A stretch of DNA of 64,000 nt from an uncultured Metabacillus sp. (lineage in GTDB: Bacteria > Bacillota > Bacilli > Bacillales > Bacillaceae), in the NCBI RefSeq assembly GCF_947503125.1, contig NZ_CANNCR010000023.1, positions 1 to 64,000 of the forward strand, written 5' to 3'. Under the pieces are notes generated by a model. It had not been told where the DNA came from and ran no database searches. It saw only the letters and a program-made list of their open reading frames with translations. Shown here one piece after another: positions 35,950 to 45,084 of the stretch. The stretch's first letter is position 1. Every line of letters starts with the position of its first letter. The translations under genes and the position numbers were made by a program.

Positions 35950-37194
35950 ATGTCATCAACTACTCAAAACGCTTCAACTTTTATAAGCAAGACAAAACCA
36001 TCGATTCCTGAAGAAGGAGGTCTTCTTCAGCAGCCAAAGGCAGTATGGGCAGTCTTTTTCGCTTGCATTATTGCTTTTATGGGGCTTGGCCTCGTGGATC
36101 CAATTTTGCATGCCATTGCTGAGCAATTAGATGCAACACATACACAAGTAACCCTGCTTTTTACCAGCTATAATGCTGTCATGGCGGTTGCGATGTTAAT
36201 AACCGGCATGATTTCTTCTAGAATTGGAATTAAATGGACTTTGCTTGCTGGTATTGTCATTATTGCGATATTTTCAGCACTTGGGGGATTTTCAAGCGAC
36301 ATCTGGTCACTTGTTGGGCTTCGTGGTGGATGGGGTCTTGGAAACGCACTGTTCGTTGCTACGGCTTTGGCAGCTATCGTATCTCTTTCAACTAGTGGAA
36401 CCGCTCAAGCGATTATTTTGTATGAGGCAGCAATAGGACTAGGAATTTCCGTTGGACCATTGCTTGGCGGCTGGTTGGGAGCCATGTCATGGAGAGGTCC
36501 GTTTCTAGGTGTTGCGACATTAATGGTTATTGCCTTTATTGGACTTTACATTCTTATGCCTAAATCTTCCGTTGGAAAATCGGTAAAATCGAAAACATCT
36601 CTAATGGATCCGTTCAGGGCATTAAAACACCGTTCTCTTTTGGTTTTTGGGATTGCAGCTGCTTTATATAACTTTGGATTTTTTACTTTATTGGCTTACG
36701 CTCCCTTCGTTATGGGATTAGATGAGCATGGTTTAGGATTTGTGTTCCTTGGTTGGGGGATTTTACTAGCCGTGACCTCTGTTTTCATGGCACCAAAGCT
36801 CGGGGAATGGTTTGGAACAATAAAATCGATGAGTCTTATGTTGATCTTATTTGCTGTACTCTTAGGCGCAATGGGGATTTGGACCTCGACACAATGGGTG
36901 GTTATTGCTTCGGTCATTCTCGCTGGTGCATTATTAGGAAATAACAATACGTTAATTACGACTGCCGTTATGAATGCTGCACCTGTCGAACGATCTACAG
37001 CATCTGCTGCTTACAGTTTCCTTCGTTTCATTGGTGGAGCAATTGCCCCATTTACGGCAGGTAAACTTGCTGAAATATACAACCCAAGTGTACCTTTCAT
37101 TGTTGGTGCAGTGTTCGTACTTATTTCAGTAGTCTTTATTTGGGTCAATTATAAGCATGTTCAACATGTTGATCATATAGAATCCGCTCATTAA
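35950..37194 (+). CDS. MFS drug efflux transporter
   Basis: 414 residues, twelve TM helices with a 30-residue polar N-terminus. Motif A-like sequence is TGMISSRIGIKWTLL between TM2 and TM3, and motif C-like AAIGLGISVGPLLGGWLG is in TM5, marking a drug:proton antiporter of the DHA1 type. Divergent from its probable MarR repressor. AAAGGAG lies 5-7 nt before the ATG. Confidence 0.87.
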   Translation: MSSTTQNASTFISKTKPSIPEEGGLLQQPKAVWAVFFACIIAFMGLGLVDPILHAIAEQLDATHTQVTLLFTSYNAVMAVAMLITGMISSRIGIKWTLLAGIVIIAIFSALGGFSSDIWSLVGLRGGWGLGNALFVATALAAIVSLSTSGTAQAIILYEAAIGLGISVGPLLGGWLGAMSWRGPFLGVATLMVIAFIGLYILMPKSSVGKSVKSKTSLMDPFRALKHRSLLVFGIAAALYNFGFFTLLAYAPFVMGLDEHGLGFVFLGWGILLAVTSVFMAPKLGEWFGTIKSMSLMLILFAVLLGAMGIWTSTQWVVIASVILAGALLGNNNTLITTAVMNAAPVERSTASAAYSFLRFIGGAIAPFTAGKLAEIYNPSVPFIVGAVFVLISVVFIWVNYKHVQHVDHIESAH

Positions 37195-37549
37195 TAGAAG
37201 GGGGGATCTGGCGAATGGCAGATCCTCTTGTATCATATATGAACCACTTAAGAGTTAAAACGTGACACCTTAGCTGATTGGTATTTAAGATTAGAATACC
37301 TGTTCCACCTCGTGCTAAATTGAGAGGAATACCTGCCTTAACTAAAACATGGAAGAACAGATAGGATGGTAACATCTAAGCACTTTTCAAAAATAGCAAC
37401 GAATTGCTTAACACCGAAAATTGAATGATTTGACGATCCCTAAAACGACTTGATAATATAAAAGAACAACATCAGGTTTTAGTGACAGTTTAATTAGCAA
37501 ATCGCTATGATTCATGAAAATTAGAAAGACCTAGAATAGGTGGCTATAA
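37195..37549. other. Intergenic region, terminator plus remnant
   Basis: After the terminator, a minus-strand frame (about 37260-37375) reads FHVLVKAGIPLNLARGG, which may be a fragment of a membrane-protein gene. It has no start and no recognisable family. Confidence 0.3.
37204..37230 (+). terminator. Terminator of the MFS gene
   Basis: GGATCTG / CAGATCC with an 8-nt loop, followed by TCTTGTAT. Confidence 0.6.
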
Positions 37550-37987
37550 ATGGAAGCAAATCAATCAAATCAACTGATCTCAAGCTGGTTATCATTTACA
37601 CACATCCAAGCAAAAATTACGGATCAATTAGAAACGATCCTTCAAGAAAAGCATCAATTATCGGTAAAGGAATTTTATGTGCTATTATTTTTATCAGAGG
37701 TTCCTGAGAAAAAATTAAAGCTGCAGCAGCTGCAAACAATGGTTGGCTTAAGTCAAAGTGCCATGTCGCGCCTTGTCAGCAGATTTGAAGCAAAGGGCTG
37801 TGGTGCCTTAAAACGCCATCATTGTGTAGACGACCGCAGAGCAATTTATACCTCCTTGACAAAAGAAGGGGAGGAAAAGCTAAAAAAAGCGCTCGTTACA
37901 TTTCAAGAAACACTTGAACAGGCGTTTGCTGATGAAGACATTCAGGCAGAACTAAAGGGCATTATTATGCGTCATATTCAACAATAA
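37550..37987 (+). CDS. MarR family transcriptional regulator
   Basis: 145 residues. HTH LQTMVGLSQSAMSRLVSRFE (about 63-82) and wing KRHHCVDDRRAIYTSLT. It contains two Cys in the wing region (GCGALKRHHCVDD), as in thiol-reactive MarR proteins, and sits directly upstream of the NADPH dehydrogenase gene namA. It could therefore sense electrophiles and control namA. GGTGGC lies before the ATG. Confidence 0.85.
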   Translation: MEANQSNQLISSWLSFTHIQAKITDQLETILQEKHQLSVKEFYVLLFLSEVPEKKLKLQQLQTMVGLSQSAMSRLVSRFEAKGCGALKRHHCVDDRRAIYTSLTKEGEEKLKKALVTFQETLEQAFADEDIQAELKGIIMRHIQQ

Positions 37988-38059
37988 GGGATATCTTTAT
38001 ATCCCATTTTTGTTAAGTAATGCATTTCATTTGACGATGTGATTTCCCATATGCTAATT

Positions 38060-38077
38060 TGTATGCATGCACATACA
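38060..38077 (+). promoter_or_regulatory. Candidate operator upstream of namA
   Basis: An inverted repeat TGTATG-CATGCA-CATACA about 100 nt before namA and 70 nt after the marR stop. Confidence 0.5.
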
Positions 38078-38176
38078 TTTACAACCTGAAGTTTCTTTTT
38101 CCTAGGCTGACAGAATTGTGAATGAAAACCTTCAAAATGTGCTCATTACAATGCAATGAAAAAAGGAGTTTTATTC

Positions 38177-39208
38177 ATGGAACATTTATTTAGCCCTTAT
38201 ACGCTTAAAGGTTTAGAATTAAAAAATCGCGTCGTGATGCCGCCAATGTGTCAGTACTCTGTCACCAATAAAGATGGGATTGCCACAGATTGGCATTACG
38301 TCCATTATGTAAGTCGCGCCATTGGAGGTGCAGGTTTAATAATTATCGAAATGACGGATGTTGAACCTGATGGCCGTATTTCCGATTATGATTTAGGCTT
38401 ATGGTCAGATGAGCAAATCCCGGCTTTAAAACGAATTGTCGATGCTTGTCATGAGCATGGAGCGAAAGTGGGGATCCAAATTGCGCACGCCGGCCGAAAA
38501 GCAGAAGATGCTGAAGTCCCAGTGGCACCATCGGCAATTCCTTTTGATAAAAACTCAAAAACACCGAGAGAGCTTTCCACAGATGAAGTAAAAGAAATGG
38601 TCGAAAAATTCCGTTTAGCTATCCGTCGCGCCGTAAAAGCAGGGGTGGATGTGATCGAGCTCCATGGTGCACATGGCTACTTGATTCACCAATTCCATTC
38701 AGCTTATACAAATAAACGAACAGATGAGTACGGAAAAGAGCGAACAAAATTTGGCGTGGAAATCATCGAAGCAGCAAAAAGTGAAATGCCTGGTGACATG
38801 CCGTTAATTATGCGTATTTCTGCAAGAGAATATGTAGAAGGCGGATATGGCATTGAAGAAAGCATTGAGTTTTCTAAAGTGTATCAAAAAGCAGGCGTCG
38901 ATATGTTTCATGTCAGTGCTGGCGGAGAAGGGCAGATTGCGGCTGCCGGTAAACCAGGTACACATGTTGCCTACCAAGTGCCACTAGCAAGAGCCATTAA
39001 GCAAGAACTAAACATCCCAGTCATTGCCGTTGGACGACTTGATGAACCAGCGCTCGCGAACTCAGTCATTGGAAATGAAGAGGCTGATTTAGTTGCAGTC
39101 GGAAGAGGGATGTTACGAAATCCGTACTGGACATTGGAAGCTGCAACCGTCCTGCTTAAAGAAACAGAATTGCCAAAGCAATATCTTCCAGGATTCCCAA
39201 GAAGATAA
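38177..39208 (+). CDS. namA: NADPH dehydrogenase NamA (old yellow enzyme, YqjM-like)
   Basis: 343 residues, a flavin TIM barrel. Diagnostic segments: PPMCQYSV with the redox-tuning Cys near residue 26, the substrate His pair in ELHGAHGYLIHQFHS (about 160-175), and FMN-binding VGRGMLRNPYWTLEA. It reduces activated C=C bonds of electrophilic enones and nitro compounds with NADPH, in the cytosol. ATG at 38177 follows AAAAAAGGAG; the upstream ATG at 38156 would place this ribosome binding site inside the gene. Probably regulated by the MarR protein encoded upstream. Confidence 0.93.
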   Translation: MEHLFSPYTLKGLELKNRVVMPPMCQYSVTNKDGIATDWHYVHYVSRAIGGAGLIIIEMTDVEPDGRISDYDLGLWSDEQIPALKRIVDACHEHGAKVGIQIAHAGRKAEDAEVPVAPSAIPFDKNSKTPRELSTDEVKEMVEKFRLAIRRAVKAGVDVIELHGAHGYLIHQFHSAYTNKRTDEYGKERTKFGVEIIEAAKSEMPGDMPLIMRISAREYVEGGYGIEESIEFSKVYQKAGVDMFHVSAGGEGQIAAAGKPGTHVAYQVPLARAIKQELNIPVIAVGRLDEPALANSVIGNEEADLVAVGRGMLRNPYWTLEAATVLLKETELPKQYLPGFPRR

Positions 39209-39223
39209 TTTTGACTAAACAAT

Positions 39224-39255
39224 AAGAACGAGTGTCTTTTTTGACACTGGTTCTT
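39224..39255 (+). terminator. Hairpin after namA
   Basis: AAGAAC-AGTGTC pairs with GACACT-GTTCTT around a T6 loop. The downstream tail is only weakly T-rich. Confidence 0.55.
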
Positions 39256-39378
39256 GATTAAAAAGATAAACTATACATTAGTTATGGTTTATCTTTTAAC
39301 CGGTTAAACCTATAATAGATGAAGAGTTATGTAGTTTACTAGAAAATGTCTGTATGGACAGAAAGGCGAGAAAAAACG

Positions 39379-40590
39379 GTGACAAATTTAACAGGAGCGA
39401 AACGAATACAACTTGCGTTACTTTTAGGATCACTTGGACTTTTAGGTCCATTTACGATCGACACGTATTTGCCATCATTTCCTACCATTGTAGAAGATTA
39501 TCATACGAATGCTTCACTGGTTCAAATTAGTTTAACGTCATGTCTTTTAGGACTTGGGTTAGGACAATTATTTATTGGACCAATGAGTGATGTTCAAGGG
39601 CGGCGTAAGCCATTGCTCATTTTCCTTACCTTATATTTATTAGCATCATTAACATGTGCTATTGCACCTAATATTTATTTCTTTATCGCTTCTCGTTTTG
39701 TGCAAGGTTTTGCGGCAGCCGGAGGACTTGTCATTTCTCGAGCGATTGTTCGAGATGTTTATAGCGGCAGGGAGCTTACAAAGTTTTTTTCTTTATTAAT
39801 GTTAGTCGGAAATCTTGGGCCGATTGTGGCACCAATCGCTGGAGCTGGAATCCTTGCTTTTGGAGATTGGACCTGGGTGTTTATCGTTTTAAGCTGCATT
39901 GGTCTTGTGCTATTATTGACCGTTGTATGGAAGCTTGAAGAAACATTGCCACAGGAGAACCGGATACCAAGCAACCTTCCACAAGTTGTCAAGAATTTTG
40001 GAACCCTGTTAAAGGATCGTCAATTTGCAGGCTACACACTGACACAAGCGTTTATTGTAGCGGGTATTTTTGCTTACGTATCAGGTATTTCGTTTGTGTA
40101 TCAAAATATTTACGGTGTTTCGCCACAAGGATTTAGTTTATTATTTGGCGTAAATGGGATTGCGTTAATTATCGGCAGCCAAGCAGTTGGCCGTCTTTCT
40201 GATGTTATCTCCGAAAAAAACTTTTTAAAAATTGGTTTGATAATGGCTAATACATCTGCAGCCTTATTGCTTGTTGCCATTTTTCTAAAAGCACCACTGT
40301 TCTTGTTTGCGATTCCGGTCTTCTTTTTCGTAGGTTCGATTTCGATAATTTCGACAACATCGTTTTCATTAGCAATGGAAACACAAGGACATATTGCCGG
40401 AAGCGCCTCTGCACTTCTTGGGGTATTGCCATTTTTCTTTGGCTCCTTAACCGCTCCACTTGTCGGCTTAGCAGGAGAATATTCAGCAGTGCCAATGGGC
40501 ATTATTATCTTTTTATCAAGCCTATTTGCTTTCTTATCTTATTACGGATTAGTCCGCAAACCTTCTATACGAGTACATGCGACAAGATAA
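39379..40590 (+). CDS. Bcr/CflA family MFS drug efflux transporter
   Basis: 403 residues, twelve TM helices. The Bcr/CflA hallmarks are GPFTIDTYLPSFPTI after TM1, IGPMSDVQGRRKPLLIFLTL (motif A) and QGFAAAGGLVISRAIVRD in TM4-5. It exports drugs such as bicyclomycin-like compounds or chloramphenicol, specificity unknown. GTG at 39379 is preferred because GAAAGGCGAG precedes it; the ATG at 39346 has no ribosome binding site. Confidence 0.86.
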   Translation: MTNLTGAKRIQLALLLGSLGLLGPFTIDTYLPSFPTIVEDYHTNASLVQISLTSCLLGLGLGQLFIGPMSDVQGRRKPLLIFLTLYLLASLTCAIAPNIYFFIASRFVQGFAAAGGLVISRAIVRDVYSGRELTKFFSLLMLVGNLGPIVAPIAGAGILAFGDWTWVFIVLSCIGLVLLLTVVWKLEETLPQENRIPSNLPQVVKNFGTLLKDRQFAGYTLTQAFIVAGIFAYVSGISFVYQNIYGVSPQGFSLLFGVNGIALIIGSQAVGRLSDVISEKNFLKIGLIMANTSAALLLVAIFLKAPLFLFAIPVFFFVGSISIISTTSFSLAMETQGHIAGSASALLGVLPFFFGSLTAPLVGLAGEYSAVPMGIIIFLSSLFAFLSYYGLVRKPSIRVHATR

Positions 40591-40710
40591 AGAAAGTAAT
40601 TTACTAACCATATTAATAACAATTTAACCTTACTAGTATGAAACCAACTAATAAAATATATATTAGTATGGTTAGATTGTTTATCATATTAATAAAAGGA
40701 GACATGCAAA

Positions 40711-41535
40711 ATGAATTATGTAACCTTGAACAATGGATTAAAAATGCCGCAGCTTGGATTTGGAGTATGGCAGGTTCCTGATGAGGGGGCTACCGCTGCA
40801 GTTAAAAAGGCAATTGAGGTTGGCTACACATCAATCGACACAGCGATGATCTATCAAAACGAAGCTGGTGTAGGAAAAGCAATTAAAGAATCCTCTGTTC
40901 CACGCGAGCAATTATTCATTACAACAAAGGTGTGGAATAGTGACCAAGGCTATGACAATACATTGCGTGCTTTCGATGAAAGCTTGGAGAGATTAGGTCT
41001 GGATTATGTGGATCTTTATTTAATTCACTGGCCAACACCACAATTTGATGAGTATGTTGATACATATAAAGCATTAGAAAAGCTTTACCATGATGGCCGT
41101 GTGAAAGCAATCGGCGTTTGCAACTTTGAAATTGAGCATTTAGAGCGTCTCTTAAAGGAATGTGAAGTCGTTCCTGTCTTAAACCAAGTTGAGTGCCATC
41201 CATACCTTGCACAATCGGAATTAAAAGAATTCTGCGCAAAACATAATATCTTTGTTGAAGCGTGGAGTCCTCTTGATCAAGGCGGAGAAGTGCTGCAGGA
41301 CGAAGTGATTAAAAAGATTGCTGCATCACACAGCAAAACACCGGCACAGGTTGTATTACGCTGGCATTTACAAAACAATACAATTGTTATTCCGAAATCT
41401 GTCACACCATCAAGAATTGAAGAAAACTTCAATGTTTTTGATTTCGAACTAACGGCAGATGAAATGGCGGAAATTAACCAAATCAACCGTGACCGCCGTA
41501 AAGGTCCGCATCCAAATGATATGAATGTTCGTTAA
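40711..41535 (+). CDS. Aldo/keto reductase (YvgN-like)
   Basis: 274 residues, TIM barrel. The catalytic tetrad is visible: Asp and Tyr in SIDTAMIYQNEAGVG (about 44-58), Lys in TTKVWNSDQGY, His in LYLIHWPTP. The NADPH-binding segment IPKSVTPSRIEENF is near 230. It reduces aldehydes such as methylglyoxal; AAAAGGAG sits 9 nt before the ATG. The 120-nt upstream gap holds an ACTAATA / TATTAGT dyad that may be an operator. Confidence 0.92.
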   Translation: MNYVTLNNGLKMPQLGFGVWQVPDEGATAAVKKAIEVGYTSIDTAMIYQNEAGVGKAIKESSVPREQLFITTKVWNSDQGYDNTLRAFDESLERLGLDYVDLYLIHWPTPQFDEYVDTYKALEKLYHDGRVKAIGVCNFEIEHLERLLKECEVVPVLNQVECHPYLAQSELKEFCAKHNIFVEAWSPLDQGGEVLQDEVIKKIAASHSKTPAQVVLRWHLQNNTIVIPKSVTPSRIEENFNVFDFELTADEMAEINQINRDRRKGPHPNDMNVR

Positions 41536-41543
41536 AACCTCGC

Positions 41544-41577
41544 CCAGCCTCGCTGTCACAGCAGGCTGGTTTTTTTA
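41544..41577 (+). terminator. Terminator of the aldo/keto reductase gene
   Basis: CCAGCCT-GCTG pairs with CAGC-AGGCTGG around a 3-nt loop, followed by seven T. Confidence 0.93.
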
Positions 41578-41646
41578 TACGTTAAGAAAAGAAATTTGCA
41601 GCGCAGGAGAAAATTCGACGTAGTGGCAAATTTTAAGAATTAAGTA

Positions 41647-41702
41647 TAAGTGCAACTAGGCAGTCGCACTGCGCCTAAAGGCTTGGCGCCAGCCAAGTTT
41701 TC
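41647..41702. repeat. GC-rich dispersed repeat-like segment
   Basis: A locally GC-rich stretch in an AT-rich gap, with internal complementarity (GGCAGTCGCACTGCGCC and CTTGGCGCCAGCCAAG). It resembles the ends of the dispersed repeats at 9776 and 16170 but lacks their central hairpin. Confidence 0.4.
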
Positions 41703-41768
41703 TTTAACGTATTAAGGACATTAAAAGACTATTGTTTTCAAAAATTGGATATGGTATAGTAACACCGT

Positions 41769-41779
41769 AACTTATTAAA
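41769..41779. promoter_or_regulatory. Candidate ROK regulator half-operator
   Basis: AACTTATTAAA, 37 nt before the start codon. The same 11-mer, in inverted repeat, lies just downstream of the gene at 42870-42898. Confidence 0.55.
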
Positions 41780-41816
41780 CTCCTTTAAAAAGTTTATTTT
41801 TTAGGTGGTGAAGCTA

Positions 41817-42851
41817 GTGAATAAGCTATTGGCTACTCCAAAATCCATGAAGAAGGTGATCCTTCGTGGTATTCGTACAACTCTTCTAAAAGTTGGGAGT
41901 GCAACAAAAGTTGAACTCAGCGATACATTAGGAATTAGTTTCCCGACGATAAGTAAGTTCCTGGCACAGATGGAGAAGGACGGGGAAATTATGTTAGTCG
42001 GTTTAGATGATTCAAGTGGTGGAAGAAGAGCAAAAAGATATACATATAATCCTGAGCATATGTTAGGTCTGGCAATCTTTTTAGAAAGAACAGAGACGAA
42101 TTATACCATTTTTAATTGTGCGGGAGAAGTAAAAGAACAAGGAAAAGCGCCGAGTGTATTAATAGATGATGGTTTACATTTATTAACTGCGTGTATTGAA
42201 AACATAATATCTAGCTACCCAAAAATCAGTTCGATCGCAATTGGGGTTCCTGGCTCGGTTGAAAATGGCAGGATATTTTATATACCAGGATACGAGCAAT
42301 TTCAAAATTTTGATGTAAAAGGATACTATGAGGACCATTTTTCTATACCTGTCGTTGTAGAAAATGATATGAATGCTGCTGTTCTTGGATATTACAATAA
42401 TAAAGGAATAAAAGACAAACAATCCCTTATCTATTTGTATTCAGGTCAAAATGGTCCAGGTGCAGGAATCATGATAAATGGAGATGTTGTACGAGGAAGT
42501 ACTTTTTTCTCAGGAGAGGTTTCATTCGTCCCGCAGTATAATGACCAAAATTTTCGGCAAGCATTAGAAAACGGAAGTGGTTCAAGAAAAGGAACGCTCC
42601 GTGAGGATAATGAGATTGATGCAATTAGCAGATTAGTTGCCGCGTTTACAGCGATCATTAACCCTCATACCATTATTTTTTGTCATGATGAAGTAGAAAA
42701 AGCAATATTAGACAAAATTAAGATATGCAGTTCAAAATATATTCCTTCAGAACATCTCCCAGCGCTTGCAATGAGTGACTGGAAACAAGACTATTTAATT
42801 GGACTGCAAAGTCTGTGCCTTGACCTCATGCTCGATGGAATAAACAATTAA
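41817..42851 (+). CDS. ROK family transcriptional regulator
   Basis: 344 residues. An N-terminal winged HTH (about 12-65; TKVELSDTLGISFPTISKFL) is followed by a ROK/actin-like ATPase-fold domain with SSIAIGVPGSVENG, VVVENDMNAAVLGYY and GPGAGIMINGDVVRG. The zinc-binding CxCGxxGC motif of typical ROK proteins is absent; at the expected place the sequence is PQYNDQNFRQAL, so sugar kinase activity is unlikely. It probably controls the downstream MFS transporter. GTG at 41817 follows AGGTGGTGA. Confidence 0.85.
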   Translation: MNKLLATPKSMKKVILRGIRTTLLKVGSATKVELSDTLGISFPTISKFLAQMEKDGEIMLVGLDDSSGGRRAKRYTYNPEHMLGLAIFLERTETNYTIFNCAGEVKEQGKAPSVLIDDGLHLLTACIENIISSYPKISSIAIGVPGSVENGRIFYIPGYEQFQNFDVKGYYEDHFSIPVVVENDMNAAVLGYYNNKGIKDKQSLIYLYSGQNGPGAGIMINGDVVRGSTFFSGEVSFVPQYNDQNFRQALENGSGSRKGTLREDNEIDAISRLVAAFTAIINPHTIIFCHDEVEKAILDKIKICSSKYIPSEHLPALAMSDWKQDYLIGLQSLCLDLMLDGINN

Positions 42852-42869
42852 TCTGTTTGAAATACTAGT

Positions 42870-42898
42870 AACTTATTAAATAAAAAATTTAATAAGTT
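42870..42898. promoter_or_regulatory. ROK operator, perfect inverted repeat
   Basis: AACTTATTAAAT / ATTTAATAAGTT with an A5 spacer between the ROK and MFS genes. A related AACTTTAATAAGTT lies at 42921-42934. Confidence 0.7.
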
Positions 42899-42958
42899 TT
42901 TATTTCTATACTTTTTAAACAACTTTAATAAGTTCAATTACAAAGGAGGGATCTCAAG

Positions 42959-42997
42959 ATGGAAGCTGCTTTATTAAAATGGATTTCAAAGTTTTGA
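42959..42997 (+). CDS. Short ORF (12 codons) before the MFS gene
   Basis: AAAGGAGGG lies 7 nt before an ATG that opens a 12-residue frame (MEAALLKWISKF). The ribosome binding site is as good as any in the window. Either it is a leader peptide or the 5' end of a gene whose body was deleted. Confidence 0.35.
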   Translation: MEAALLKWISKF

Positions 42998-43032
42998 ACT
43001 AGACTACAAACGAATGAAAGGTGAGGTTTCAT

Positions 43033-44265
43033 ATGACAACATTTCTATTAATCATCATTTATTTGGCTTTTATCAGCTTAGGATTACCTGATTCATTGCT
43101 GGGGGCAGCGTGGCCGGTGATGCAATCGGACTATGGGGCTCCACTCGAGACTGCTGGATTCCTTTTTATGACAATTGCAGGTGGGACAATTATCTCTAGT
43201 TTAGCCAGCGGAAAGATTCTTAAACGGTTCGGCACTGGCAACGTCACATTTGTCAGCGTCCTAATGACTGCTGCTGCATTGCTGGGATTTCACTTTGCTC
43301 CTTCAATCATTTGGTTAATTATTTGTGCCATCCCACTCGGATTAGGGGCAGGAGCTGTTGATGCAGGATTAAACGATTATGTTGCTACACATTATAAGGC
43401 ACATCATATGAGTTGGTTACATTGTTTTTGGGGAGTGGGAGCTACTTTAGGTCCTATCATAATGGCTCAGTTTATTTCAGAGGGAAATTCTTGGAGAAAT
43501 GGGTATTTTGTTATTTCTGGCATTCAGTTTGCGTTAGTTGTAATCCTTCTCTTCACTTTGCCTTTATGGAACAGAGTGACCAAAAACAGCAATCTTACTC
43601 TAACTGAAGAAACAGAAGATTCAAAAGGTGTAATAAATGCTGAAGATGCTGAAGATGTAAAACCTTTACAAATTAAAGGAGTTAAACTTGCTCTTGCATC
43701 CTTCTTGTTTTATTGCGGGGTTGAAGCAACAATGGGCCTTTGGGGAAGCAGCTTCTTGGTAAATGTCAAAGGATTAAGTGCGGCAACTGCAGCTGGGTGG
43801 GTTTCCTTTTATTACGCAGGCATAACAATTGGTCGATTTATAACAGGCTTTATTACCTTTAAAATGACGAACCGTACTCTTATTCAGCTCGGACAAATAA
43901 TAGCATTAATTGGTGCCGTTATTCTAATTTTACCATTGCCGTCCATTTTCTCACTTATAGGTTTTATTATTGTTGGACTAGGATTAGCGCCGATATTTCC
44001 GTGTATGTTGCATGAAACGCCAACACGTTTTGGGAAAAAACATTCTCAGACAATCATGGGCTATCAAATGGCAATTGCTTATACTGGCACTACATTCATG
44101 CCGCCTCTTCTTGGTTTCATTGCAACTCATTCAACAATAGGAATCTTCCCATTTTGTATTGTTGTTTTTGTAGCAGCAATGCTCCTAAGTTCTCAAAAAT
44201 TAAATAGTTTACTGACAAAAAAGGCTGTATTCAAAAGGAAAGATTCAATCTCAGCAGTACTTTAA
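43033..44265 (+). CDS. MFS transporter (sugar/FucP-like group)
   Basis: 410 residues, twelve TM helices. Starts TTFLLIIIYLAFISLGLPDSLLGAAWPVM, the pattern of MFS proteins of the sugar-transporter FucP/YfkF-like branch, and contains HHMSWLHCFWGVGATLGPI in TM5. The central loop is acidic (about 195-215). Given the ROK regulator upstream, a carbohydrate or sugar-derivative substrate is the best guess. ATG at 43033 follows GGTGAGG; the GTG at 43021 would use that as coding sequence. Confidence 0.83.
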   Translation: MTTFLLIIIYLAFISLGLPDSLLGAAWPVMQSDYGAPLETAGFLFMTIAGGTIISSLASGKILKRFGTGNVTFVSVLMTAAALLGFHFAPSIIWLIICAIPLGLGAGAVDAGLNDYVATHYKAHHMSWLHCFWGVGATLGPIIMAQFISEGNSWRNGYFVISGIQFALVVILLFTLPLWNRVTKNSNLTLTEETEDSKGVINAEDAEDVKPLQIKGVKLALASFLFYCGVEATMGLWGSSFLVNVKGLSAATAAGWVSFYYAGITIGRFITGFITFKMTNRTLIQLGQIIALIGAVILILPLPSIFSLIGFIIVGLGLAPIFPCMLHETPTRFGKKHSQTIMGYQMAIAYTGTTFMPPLLGFIATHSTIGIFPFCIVVFVAAMLLSSQKLNSLLTKKAVFKRKDSISAVL

Positions 44266-44489
44266 TCAAATACGGGGTTAAATTTATCAGGCTTCGTTTT
44301 TAGTTTTATCATAAAAAACAAAACTCTTTAAATTTACTAATCATCTATTGATATTATTTTAATTGCTTATGACGAAAAAGAAGCGGCCATGTAAATTTTG
44401 TCTTATTCACCAATAATATGTTGAAATATCTTACATAACACTTTATTATATAATCTATCGAATTTAATAAATCTAACAAAGCAATAAAT

Positions 44490-44656
44490 TAAGATGCCAA
44501 GTTGGCTTAATAGGGAATCTGGTGAAATTCCGGAACTGTCCCCGCAACTGTAAGTGTTGACGAAATAAGTTATACCACTGTATAACCATCTTAAATTGGT
44601 GGTTATATGGGAAGGGCTTAAAGTAGATTGAAACACAAGTCAGGAGACCTGTCTTA
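44490..44656 (+). ncRNA. Cobalamin riboswitch aptamer 1
   Basis: It contains the AdoCbl-riboswitch core in order: GGGAATCTGGTGAAATTCC, GGAACTGTCCCCGCAACTGTAA, and the B12 box AGTCAGGAGACCTG (44639-44652). P1 can form from TAAGA at 44490 and TCTTA at 44652. It is followed 92 nt later by a terminator, so the expected mechanism is transcription attenuation when cobalamin is abundant. Confidence 0.93.
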
Positions 44657-44696
44657 GTTTATAAATTTCAGTTTCTTCGGGAGGTGAGAAGGTGAA

Positions 44697-44714
44697 ATGA
44701 TTGCAACCAAATAG
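44697..44714 (+). other. Five-codon mini-ORF inside the riboswitch expression platform
   Basis: ATG ATT GCA ACC AAA TAG follows GGGAGGTGAGAAGGTGAA. The GGGAGG segment is partly complementary to TTCATTTTACTTTTCTCC at 44731-44748, so this stretch may be part of the switching helix rather than a translated ORF. Confidence 0.3.
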
Positions 44715-44747
44715 ATTTTTTTGGTATGCCTTCATTTTACTTTTCTC

Positions 44748-44777
44748 CGCTCAGTTGAACCTGAGCGTTTTTTTTTT
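44748..44777 (+). terminator. Terminator of riboswitch 1
   Basis: CGCTCAG / CTGAGCG with a 6-nt loop and ten T. Confidence 0.92.
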
Positions 44778-44842
44778 GAATAATTAAAGTGGACATATTA
44801 TTCATAGCAATCAAATACATTTAAGATGAACAATTAAATATT

Positions 44843-45016
44843 TTAAAAGATTAGGTGTACTTCAACCTTTTGTTGAACATAAGAGGGAAGTCGGTGAAAT
44901 TCCGACACGGTACCCGCCACTGTAATGGTGAGCTTTATTACAAAATAGTCACTGATTTATATTGGGAAGACGTAATAAAGCAATGAACCTTAGTCAGGAG
45001 ACCTGCCTTTTCTTTT
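44843..45016 (+). ncRNA. Cobalamin riboswitch aptamer 2
   Basis: A second complete aptamer: GGGAAGTCGGTGAAATTCCG, ACACGGTACCCGCCACTGTAA, and B12 box AGTCAGGAGACCTGCC (44992-45007). It starts only about 65 nt after the terminator of the first switch and has different peripheral stems, so it is not a recent exact duplication. Confidence 0.93.
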
Positions 45017-45084
45017 TAACTGATACCTACGGGGATATAGGTGGATGTGTATTAGAAAATGCTATATTCATAGCATTATTTTTT

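Noticed and set aside
37145-37375. Minus-strand ORF with FHVLVKAGIPLNLARGG
   Set aside because: It overlaps the MFS 3' end and has no ribosome binding site; at most a fragment.
44697-44714. Mini-ORF as a true leader peptide
   Set aside because: Its ribosome binding site is likely part of the riboswitch switching helix, and five codons carry no evidence of translation.
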